Source: Malus domestica
Taxonomy: Eukaryota; Streptophyta; Magnoliopsida; Rosales; Rosaceae
Length of the DNA stretch: 64,000 nt
NCBI RefSeq assembly: GCF_042453785.1
Contig: NC_091661.1
Coordinates: forward strand, 8,422,501-8,486,500
Direction: 5' to 3'
Position numbers and translations under genes: made by a program. This document shows, piece after piece, positions 46,940-56,592 of this stretch. The notes under the pieces are model-generated. The model was not told the origin of the DNA, searched no databases, and was given only the letters and a program-made list of their open reading frames with translations. Numbering within the stretch: the stretch's first letter is position 1; each line of letters starts with the position of its first letter.

Positions 46940-47815
46940 AATCGAGTCATCTGTTAATGGGTTCTTAACAGATTTACCCGCTGGTAATCCGTTTCAACCC
47001 ATTAAGAAAAAAACTTAAATCATAAGGATACGAGAGAGAATGAGTCGATATGGTGAGAGAGAGAGAGAGAGATGACTAATCGAGTCACCTGTTAATGGGT
47101 TCTTAACAGATTTACCTGCTGGTAATCCGTTTTAACCCATTAAGAAAAAAAATAGTTTGGTAACTTTAAACTACTTAAAAAACCTTACTACAATAGCCAT
47201 AGGGTTTAATTTCATACAAGTGATATTAAATCATTACCGTTGATCAATGTTAGTCAACGGTCAACGATGGTATGGCAGCCAACAATCAAGGGTAGTGAAC
47301 TTGGACCCCTCATTATGAAGTTTTTTTAATGTAATTTGATTTTTCCTACAAAATACCAAAGCACATTAAAAAAATTCATAATAATTAATTTACAAGTGTG
47401 AAAAATATGCAAACACACGCGATCCCATCATCTCTGTTTTGACGATTGGTACATCATTGTTTGGAATTTTTACACCCTCCAAACCCTCGTGAATAATATT
47501 TTGGGGCATTCAAAATAAATAAAAATTCATAATAATCAATGTTAAGTGTATAAAATGTGAAAAGAATATACATGCGCTCGTGATTACATCATATACGCTT
47601 AAACAATGGTTACATCATCGTTTAGATTATGAAACCCTCCAAACCCATATGAATAATGTTTTATGTTTGAGTGCAAATTTACAAAAAATTATAATAATTA
47701 ATGTAAGAAACAAGTGTGAAAAATGTTACAAAAATATACAAACGCTCATAATGACAAGATCTACAACTATCATGAAGAGCTCAACTCCAAAATTTGACAC
47801 CATAATCCATAAACT
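46736..47815. repeat. Spacer with (GA)n tracts and tandem repeats
   Basis: A (GA)n tract at 46879-46935 begins a segment of about 150 bp (GACTAATCGAGTCA...CCCATTAAGAAAAAAA). The segment is repeated with a shorter GA tract at 47026-47152. From 47330 to 47765 three diverged direct copies of about 150-170 bp share ACCCTCCAAACCC, GAATAAT and CAAGTGTGAAAAAT. No gene was recognised. Confidence 0.7.
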
Positions 47816-48212
47816 CTAGATTTATATTTGACCATAGATTGTCGTTTACGTTTACACTTCATTCTTCTCAACGGACTTCCTTTTTCTAGATTTTCTTTTT
47901 TTGAAAACATGATTTTTTTTTTGTGGATGCAGAAAGATGAATGGTTCCGATTGTTGATATCATGTTCTGACATTTACAATTAACTAAAATATGAGTAGTC
48001 ATCATATATTTTATAGAGACTTTATAAACTCCGAGCAATATTTTCACTAACCGTAAAAATTTGAACGTGATATTAATGTCCAAACCATTTATCTTTCTTC
48101 ATCCGCTACAAGATCATGTTTTCAAAAAAGAAAATCTGAAAAAGTGAAATCCAGTGAGAATAATGAAGAGTAAACTTAAACAACAATCAATGGTTAAATA
48201 TAATCGGAGTTG
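47816..48212. mobile_element. Foldback MITE-like element, about 400 bp
   Basis: Left arm 47816-47970 and right arm 48060-48210 are diverged inverted copies. They share TTATATTTGACCAT / ATGGTTAAATATAA outside and TTGAAAACATGAT / ATCATGTTTTCAA inside. It is non-coding. The solo LTR copy 3 inserted at its right edge (48215/48216). Confidence 0.6.
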
Positions 48213-50020
48213 AATTGTCATAGCCCGTCCTAAGTATATATTTATCGACGGCGTGAGTTGACGGAAATACCCTGAACGTTAGTTGTGTAATGTGGTTTAA
48301 GGGTAGCTTTGGGTTAATACACTTAAATCCTAATTGTTTGGAACCAATTAGGATTAAGTTATGTTTTCTTTTGGTGGTTGACCAATCCTAGGCCACACAC
48401 ACTCTCCATCTCTCTCCTCTCCCCCGTGTCCTCTCACATCTCTCGGACTCTCACTCTCTCTCTCTTCCTTCTTATGTACGGACAAGGGCAAGAACACCCC
48501 AAACCTAGTAGATCGAGGTTGAAAATGGTACCATTGTGTTCCTAAGGTCCTCGTGAGTTCAAAGGTACCAAAAATAAGTAAGGTTACCTTCGATTTCACA
48601 TAGAACCACAAAGTCAGATTCCATGCACTGTTCATGCAACTTTTATTCTTCGATTTTCAGGGAATTCGAAGCTCATAGAAGGCTTAAGGAGGTCCTCATG
48701 AGCCTTGGGGTAGTTCGTTGGAAGAGTTTGGACGTCGGAGGGCCGAGATCGAAGCTTTTCAAGTCGACCAGATTATTGAGTTTCCTCAGGTAGATTCTAG
48801 TGGAATTCAAGGCTTAAAAGTAGTATAAAGTGATTGTAGATGTCCTTAGCTTCATTTTGGTACAAATTGCATGAAAAATGGTTGAGAAACGAAGGAGAAT
48901 AGTGAGTTTGAAGGTCTGCCCAGAATCCGGCGCTGGTGAACAGTTCCGGTGTCTGGAGGTTGAAGATGATGCACGTGTTGGGTGCGTGAGGCCGTGCCCT
49001 CCCCGACTTGTGGGGGCGCGTGAGCCTCCTAAAAATTTATCAAAAAATATCACGATGTTCGTGAGGTTGTGTAGGTCACGTTAGTATATTTAAATACCAA
49101 AATTGAGCAATGGATGAGAATTTATTAGCTAGTTATGTATATGTGCTTTAAAATAACGTTTTTATAGTTAATTCGCATATAGATGAGACTTATCCTGAGG
49201 ACGAGCGTATCCACGGGCGACTCGGAGGCTACGACCCTTCGACATATCAGTGAGTGGGCTTTTGGTTTTCAATATATATTTATATACTTGATATATTTCC
49301 CAGAAATGCATTTAAATGAAAGTATGTCTTCAATTTCCATGCCAAATGCCTTTATACTTTGGTAATGCATTTTGTTGATGCACAAAACCGGAGCGGTCTT
49401 GGAACAACGTAAATCCGACCGTGAATCTGCAAGAACGCTCAAGAACACGAAGAACACAAAGAACACAAGGATTTTATCGTGGTTCACCCCAATGTTTGGG
49501 CTACGTCCACACTGTAGTTGATTCTGTTTCTCTGTAATTGTATGGATACAAGTGTTTGAGGGGAAGTCCCCCAGAGAGAGAAGAGAAGGGAGAGGAGAGC
49601 CTCGGTGGTGTGAGGTCTCTCCTGAATGTAATGAGAGCTTCTCTTAGCCTTCTTAGGCTTGGCTCTTTTGCCTCCCTTAGAATGAGGGAATGAGTCCCCT
49701 TTTATAGAATAAGGGGCTCCTCCTCTTTTACAAAGTATGGGCTTTAGTGTGAGGCCCAAATACAAGGCCCAAGGCCCAAATATACGAGGCCCTAAATATG
49801 GTATAAACAGTAGTCCCCCAAGTCTTCAGTCAAGAGAGTCTTTTGGCTGGAGACTTGAAATTCAGTCCATGTGTGGGCCGAAGTAACTAGATGTTATCTT
49901 GAACTGATGCTCGATATGAGGCGGTGCTCAATCTGAAATGATGCTCAACTGTCACATGTTGTGAGGCCGCTTTGCTTGTAGCTTATGTTGCCTTGGTTGG
50001 CTTGGCTTGTGGCGTTTGAA

Positions 50021-50850
50021 GGTGAAGGAGTCCCTTTTATAAAATAAGGGCTCGCTCCTCAATACATAAATGATGGGCTAGAGTTGATGCTCACGGCGAG
50101 CCGGTTGCTCAGTAGGCGGCGATGCTCTCTAATGGTGGTGAGGGAGTCCCTTTTATAGAATAAGGGCTCGCTCCTCAATACATAAATCATGGGTGATCTT
50201 TCAATGAAAGTGAGGGAGTCCCTTTTATAGAATAAGGGTTCACTCCTTAATACATAAATAATGGGCTAGAGTCCCCCAAGTATTTTTCATGAGGCCCAAT
50301 TGAGGCCCAATATATGGTACATAATGTAGTCCCCTAAGTCTTCAGTCAATAGAGTCTGTTGGCTGGAGACTCCAAATTGAATCCATGTTGTTCGGAGGCG
50401 GTATTTGTATACCCTGCACTGAAGCTTTGTAGGTGAAGCTTTGCAAGTGAAGCTTTGAAGCTAGAGCTCTGTAAATGAAGTCTTTGAAGCTAGAGCTCTT
50501 GTAAATGAAGCTTTTGAAGCTAGAGCTCTGTAAATGAAGTCTTTGAAGCTAGAGCTCTTGTAAATGAAGCTTTTGAAGCTAGAGCTCTGTAAATGAAGCT
50601 TTTGAAGCTAGAGCTCTGTAAATGAAGTCTTTGAAGCTGATTTGACATGAGTGATGCTCATGCATGTTTATGTTGATTGACATGAGTGATGCTCATGGAT
50701 GTTGACATGAGTAATGCTTATGGATGTTTATGTTGATTGACATGAGTGATGCTCATGGATGTTGACATGAGTGATGCTCATGAATGTTGACATGAGTGAT
50801 GCTCATGAATGTTTATGTATGATTGACATGAGTAATGCTCATGTATGACT
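50021..50850. repeat. Three repeat arrays inside the non-autonomous LTR element
   Basis: From 50021 to 50265 the phrase GAGTCCCTTTTATA(G/A)AATAAGGG...CTCCTCAATACATAAAT occurs three times, and a related copy lies inside the LTRs. From 50449 to 50640 a unit of about 28-30 bp (TTTGAAGCTAGAGCTC + TGTAAATGAAG) is repeated about six times. From 50643 to 50850 units built on GACATGAGTGATGCTCATG + GATGTT are repeated about seven times. None is coding. Confidence 0.85.
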
Positions 50851-51753
50851 TGAAGTACTCGGCGTACTTTTGATCACCTGGTTGGTGCTATTTTGGGCTT
50901 ATGGGTCTTTGCCCGTCACAACATTCCAGCCCATTTATTTTGGGCTTTACCGTTCTTTTTTTTTTTTTTTTTTTTTTTTACCCTCTGATGGGGTTTATAC
51001 ATATTACCCTCTGATGGAGTTTATACAGATATCTCCGAAAGATAATAAAAATAAATTACATCATTCAAAAATACTGCTTTTGAAGGTGAGTATGGCAGAT
51101 GGTTTGATAATGAGATAGTATTTGCATAATTGAAGGCTAGGTAGTGGAATGGCAGATGGCTGCAGAAGCTTTTGCTTTTACTTTTTCTTTTCCTTTCTGC
51201 ATGATCTTGAGTCCCCCGCAATTATCTCTGGTCTTTCGCAATTATATCTGTCCACCCATGTTTTATGGCCTTTGGAGACCATCTGATTTTAAGTTTTTAA
51301 TTGCCATTGCTTTCCTTGCTTTTCTCTAGGATGACAGCTGCTTGGACAGACACCACCCATATGCCTTTCTTTATCTCTCCACTCTTTCTCTGCCCCCCAT
51401 GTTCCCCATCCCTGTCTGATGCAGTCCTTTTATTGAATTTACCAATCATACCCCTGCAAGCCACTGAAACATCTCGGATATCTCTTCTCCGACGCGCTTT
51501 GTTTCCAAGCTCGAATCGCCGGCGATAGACACCTCGCTCTGGCAGCTACTTCCACTGTATACGGAGCTGCTAATTTTTTCTGTCTTTTGAACGAAGATTT
51601 CTATCATTCTAGCCAAGCATTATGATTAACGAATGGTGTGAATATTTGTACCGGTCGTTGTAACGAAATCTCACAACTACATGTTCATTCTCCCCAAACA
51701 GAGCCTCTTCACATAGATGATTTGGAAGATACGCTGAATGACAACATACGGTA

Positions 51754-52377
51754 TCATCCCTCGTTTCCTGGGTGGCTCTGATGACAACATACGGTATCAT
51801 CCCTCGTTTCGACGGTCAGGATCGACGGTCGTAGGGAAGCGAAGAGTGGGGCCAGGTACGGTGGATGAAACACCTCCAGGTTGAGATCGGTGGGGAAAGT
51901 TCTCCTGAAGTTGTCCATCTCGTGTAGGTTGCTCTCGCCTACCAATACTCTGCCATCTGGCACAAGAACAACGGATGAGTGGTACATTCTTGGAATGCCG
52001 GCTGGCTTCAGCACCACGATTCTCCGTTCTGGGTTGGATTCATAGGTTCAGTACAAGACCGGGTTGAAAACTGGATTTTTCGCGTTCTCCCATTCTGCCG
52101 TCCCGTTCAATGCGCCGTTGATTATGAGGACGTCACCCGTGGGCAAAAGTAGCATACCGGACATGACACGGGGCATGGGCATTTTCTCCATGACCCATTT
52201 AGGATCGGGGTCGGTTTATTTGATCCGGCCGTAGCTAAAACCCGAAAAGATATTGATCTTTCCATTTCTCTTTTTCTTCTTGCTCTGAGACGGGGTTCTC
52301 AGCGAAGTACTCGGAGTTCCTGCCTGCTCTTTGGTTGCAAACTCACCGTGCTCAGCTCCCTCAATATCTTTTGCCAT
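51754..52377 (-). pseudogene. Chimeric captured sequence: PIP-like N-terminus joined to a glyoxal oxidase fragment
   Basis: One minus-strand frame from ATG at 52377 to about 51754 runs parallel to the element's own transcription. Residues 1-17 (MAKDIEGAEHGEFATKE) resemble the N-terminus of plasma-membrane PIP2 aquaporins. A basic SKKKKRNGK stretch follows. From about residue 49 (YGRIK) the frame matches glyoxal/galactose-oxidase-like proteins: DPDPKWVMEKMPMPRVMSGM, LLPTGDVLIINGA, IPRMYHSS, LVPDGRVLVGESN and a FPTDLNLEVF segment, ending near FASLRPSILTV. Two in-frame stops occur, TAA at 52216-52218 and TGA at 52048-52050. A direct repeat around GATGATACCGTATGTTGTC follows the fragment (51740-51810). 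The glyoxal oxidase match is strong; the PIP match is short and tentative. Confidence 0.75.
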
Positions 52378-54775
52378 GGCTTCTGTGACTAATTAAACAG
52401 CTTTTGGCTTTTGGCTTTTGACTAGTAAGGAACGAGAGGGAAGTTGTTTGGGTTTGTGAGTGTGGATTCTAGAACTTGGTGGAAATATGGGACTGAAGCT
52501 GGAGCTTGAGGGACAGAGACGACAGACGTCTGCCCTATAGTCACCTTCGGCGATTTGGAGACGACAGCCGTCCGATTTTCTCATTTCGAAACAGCCCAAA
52601 TTGCGGGAATAAAGGATGGTATGGAGGGAAAGGTTGCGTCGGTTTGTGGAGATCTGGAGGTTACCCAATAGTCAAAGCTGTCAGTGCCGTTCCGCTGGCG
52701 GGTCGGATCCGGGTCTAGATCTGATGACTGCATATCGGAAAAGCTTGCCTGAACGGTCCCAGCTTTTGATGTCTGTAGTGACTCTGCCAACAACCCCGAC
52801 AAGCACTGATTCTGCCAACAAAAGCTTTTGATGATCTGACGACTGCATCCTTCAGCTTTTGATGTTTTGCGTTGGGGCGGTTTTCTATCCTCTTCCCATA
52901 TTTATATAGGTTTTCTTCTTTAGTTTGTAGGAAAAGCTAGAATAAATTGATGGAAATCTGACTCCACCAGCGTTCAAATTCCTCTGCTTTCTCTCTTTGC
53001 CTGTTGGGTTTCAAGTTTGGCTATAGAGAGGGGAAAAGAGGGAGAGAGAGAGACAAAATAAGGTTTTCTAGAAAAGCCCCAGGAGGGAGATTCTGGGTTC
53101 TTGTGATTTTGCAGATTCACGATAAAGGTGAACAATTGAGAGAGAACCGACATAACTTTTTGTATCGATTCCCACAGACGGCGCCAAATGTTGATGCACA
53201 AAACCGAAGTGGTCTTGGAACAACGTAAATCCGACCGTGAATCTGCAAGAACACGAAGAACACAAAGAACACAAGGATTTTATCGTGGTTCACCCCAATG
53301 TTTGGGCTACGTCCACACTGTAGTTGATTCTGTTTCTCTGTAATTGTATGGATACAAGTGTTTGAGGGGAAGTCCCCCAGAGAGAGAAGAGAAGGGAGAG
53401 GAGAGCCTCGGTGGTGTGAGGTCTCTCCTGAATGTAATGAGAGCTTCTCTTAGCCTTCTTAGGCTTGGCTCTTTTGCCTCCCTTAGAATGAGGGAAGGAG
53501 TCCCCTTTTATAGAATAAGGGGCTCCTCCTCTTTTACAAAGTATGGGCTTTAGTGTGAGGCCCAAATACAAGGCCCAAGGCCCAAATATACGAGGCCCTA
53601 AATATGGTATAAACACATTTCATAGTTGCATATATATATATATATATATATAAATGTGGTGTTGTGGAGGCACAGGTAAGTTCAGGTAAGTTATGTTTGA
53701 TTATGTGAACTACGAATGACTTGATCCCTATTCAGGGTACCTAGGTAGTCTAACGATACGTTAGATGCAGTCAGACAATAGTTGAGGCAAAGGCCTTAGT
53801 TGTGAATAAAATGATTATAAATGCATTGATGAACATTGAGGTCATAACCTGCACCAGGGTGATTGCGATTTAGCCAGAGAGAGAGTTGGCATAGGCCTGT
53901 ATATTATGTCACCTCCCGTACCATATGCTCACATGGGATCCAATTAGGTGAACAGTCTTGTCGTACAAACCACTATAGGTGGTTCCGACTCGTAAGTGAC
54001 TAACGTATTATCGCACAGCTAGCATTGAGAGAGTAAAATTGAGCATAATTATATTACACCCAATCTTGTCGTACATACCCTTTTTTAGTGGTTCCGACTT
54101 ATGTGCAGAATAATGCCGTATAGGTCATAGTAGTGACTCCGGCTAGATTGAGTTTGGGCTATGAATTCAGCCGTACAGACTACCACAGGAGTTCTGGCTA
54201 ACATATCGTATTTCCATGAAATCATTCTTACCTGAACTGTTTACTTTGTTATATTTTGGCATGGCATACATATGAATATGATTATGTGAAGCATGAATTG
54301 ACTTGATATGATTTTAGATATATTTTTGTATATACTTATATCTTGATTCTGGAAAAATCTTATATGTTTTATAGCGAGGGGTTAGTATGTTGATAAATGA
54401 AATGATTTTGTAAAACATTTGTTTTTGCCCACTCACGTTTTCTGTTTTGCGCCCCTCCAGGTTTTAAGTAAGTTGTTGTTGGTGGCTCGAGGACGTCGAC
54501 TATTCTGACTATTCTATATTATAGTAGGACATTCCTGGTACTATGTAACTAGTACTTGTCCTACTGGACTGCACCTAGACTTATTATGCTCTGACTAGGA
54601 GTGTTACTGTTGTACTTAACTCCTATCACTTTCTGTTTAGAAGTGCACTCTAGTAATGTGGTTTTTAATTATTCGTATAATTGCTATCTTTATTGCTTCT
54701 GCACTGTGCACATGGCTATGTCTGTCTCACGTGATGGCCAGCATGCCTTGGCCTCGGTCGGGGTGTGTCATGAAT

Positions 54776-55003
54776 ACTTCGCTAAAGTTTTAGAGTTTGT
54801 CACTTCAAGCATTTATATGTTCTTTTCTACATTTTTCACACTTGTAAATTAATTATTATGAATATTTATTAATTTTGGACTCTAAAATAAAAACACTATT
54901 CATGAGGGTTTGAAGGGTTTTAAAAATCCAAATGACGATGTACTTATCGTTTAAGCGTATAGAATGCAATCACGAGCGTTTGTATTTTTTTTTTCACACT
55001 TTT

Positions 55004-55050
<47 letters not shown>

Positions 55051-56592
55051 TAATTATTATAAATATTTATTTATTTTGACCATATGTGGATGAGTTTAAT
55101 CCATAGCGCTCATAGGTTTGAAATACAAATCATGTAATAATTTTTATCAGCCATTTAGTACTACCGTCTAGTTGTATTTCTCTTCACTTGTAAGTGAGAG
55201 GTTTTGGGTTCGATTATAGCCAAAGAAGAAATTGAATTACATTATTGTTAGTCTATCGTGAGACTTAGCTTACTTACTCTCCCACCCCATAATATAGATG
55301 ATAGCGTTTGTTAAAAAAAAATGACTAAATTTTTACCATATGCGTATGGGTCGGTTCTTGACCGGTTTGTATTTGATAAGCCCACATTATGACTCCATTT
55401 CATGGGTGGGCGGTTATGACATGGATTGCTAAGAAACTTGGGTAAAAACGATCCAAACCACCTAAAGCGGATTGGGTTGGATGGCTTGGTCGGTTGAATC
55501 CAAAATATGCCCACCCTTCGGCCACTACCACCTCAACAATTTCTGTCACCACCTCTCAATCACTATTTTTATTACCACCATCACTCCCACCACCTTTAAT
55601 TGCTCCTCCTATCTGTTGCCACCACCCATACCCCAGCACCACTATCGCCACCAACCCAATTACATTATCATCACCCCTTATCAACCGCTATTGAAAATAC
55701 CATCTCCACCGCAATTTTCACATTGTTAAAATTTATATTAGTAATGTTTTTTTTATTTTTTTTAATAAACGATAGTATCTACATTAAGAGCAACTCCATC
55801 ATTGCTTATTGCCTTGAGAATAGGCAACTCAATCCACTTATTCCTCCTCAAAACACTCCAGCCCACTTGGGCAATTTGGTCAAGGCGAGCCCGATGGAGA
55901 AGTTAGGCAATAATCGTCTGGTCTAGCATCCTACATGTAACGCAAGGCTGAAGGCATCATGACGTCAATCACAATTTAACCATTAAAATTATAATTTATA
56001 AATAAAAAAACTAATTAAAAAAATGAAAAAACTATAGTTTTTTTTTATAAATAACTAACCATGTTCTTCCACATTATACTGCGTTTATTGTTATATGAAA
56101 TTAAAAATAAAGTTATCTTTTATTATTTTATAAAAATAAAAAAAAAAATATTTTAATACAAATTGCCTGAGCTTTTCACTTGGGCAAGTAGAGTGTTCAT
56201 TATATGCAATTACTTTTCATTTAAAGGGATTGAATTGCCTATTGTCCAGGGGGCTTACTACATTGGAAGTGCTCTAAGCGTATGGGGGGAGTGTTAAGCC
56301 TTACAATGGGTTTGCCATAATAATGTTATTTAACTTTACTTTTGACGATAATTAAACCTAATAGCTATTACTTACTAGTGAAGAGGAATACTAGTAAACA
56401 AACAAATTGTCGTTTTCGTTTTACAAAACAGTTGTTTAAAAATTATTTTGTAAAGTGTTGCTAAACAAGTTTACAACTAGATTAGTCATGTTATAACACT
56501 AGAGCACAAGAGTCACAGCATTTGAATGAGTTGACATCATCCTCTATCTCCCAATTCTGGTAAATTCGTATACTTGTTGTCGGTGTATTATT
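54776..56592. other. Spacer with inverted copy of the 47.4-kb repeat, SSRs and a SINE-like unit
   Basis: Positions 54800-55075 are a reverse-complement relative of the tandem repeat at 47330-47765, for example CGTTTAAGCGTATAGAATG. A (CA)n then (TA)n tract lies at 55007-55050. At about 55153-55320 a unit with TAAGTGAGAGGTTTTGGG, a box-B-like GGTTCGATT, and a terminal A-run looks like a tRNA-derived SINE. From 55480 to 55735 a CCA/CCACC-rich stretch could encode only low-complexity peptide. No gene was recognised before 56593. Confidence 0.5.
55153..55320 (+). mobile_element. SINE-like retroposon
   Basis: About 165 bp with an internal TGAGAGGTTTTGGGTTCGATTA box-B-type promoter element and an A-rich 3' end (TTAAAAAAAA). 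This matches a repeat class I know from Rosaceae sequences. Box A and the target duplication are not clear. Confidence 0.45.

Larger units (their letters stand above)
49368..53620 (-). mobile_element. Non-autonomous LTR retrotransposon carrying captured host gene sequence, TSD CATTT
   Basis: The element is 49373-53615 (4243 bp), flanked by CATTT at 49368-49372 and 53616-53620. LTRs are 49373-49809 (437 bp) and 53189-53615 (427 bp). They are almost identical apart from a 10-bp difference and a few substitutions. It lies in minus orientation. The 5' LTR is the right one, followed by a primer-site-like TGGCGCCGTCTGTGGGAA. The polypurine tract CTTGGGGGACTAC precedes the left LTR. There is no gag or pol. 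The interior holds a leader, a chimeric captured ORF (52377-51754), a T25-type homopolymer near 50957-50980 and tandem repeats at 50449-50850. Replication must depend on proteins from another element. Confidence 0.9.
48211..54775 (+). mobile_element. Solo LTR, copy 3 of the 2.3-kb family, TSD TGAAT, split by a nested LTR element
   Basis: The LTR spans 48216-54770, beginning TGTCATAGCCCGTCC and ending GGGGTGTGTCA. It is flanked by perfect TGAAT duplications at 48211-48215 and 54771-54775. Removing the nested element 49373-53615 and one copy of its CATTT target leaves about 2.3 kb, the same length as copy 2. A (TA)n tract lies at 53628-53652, next to the nested insertion. Confidence 0.85.

Noticed and set aside
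46870..47152. CRISPR-like array
   Set aside because: Only two diverged units with GA tracts. Plant microsatellite duplication, not direct repeats with spacers.
49484..49765. 93-aa minus-strand ORF, repeated as the 108-aa ORF at 53290-53616
   Set aside because: The same peptide appears in both because they are the two LTRs of one element.
50449..50850. CRISPR-like or satellite centromere array
   Set aside because: Short, imperfect, element-internal tandem repeats with no regular spacers, and far too short for a satellite domain.
55472..55926. His/Pro/Thr-rich ORFs
   Set aside because: Low-complexity translation of a CCA-rich stretch with no start context or conserved domain.
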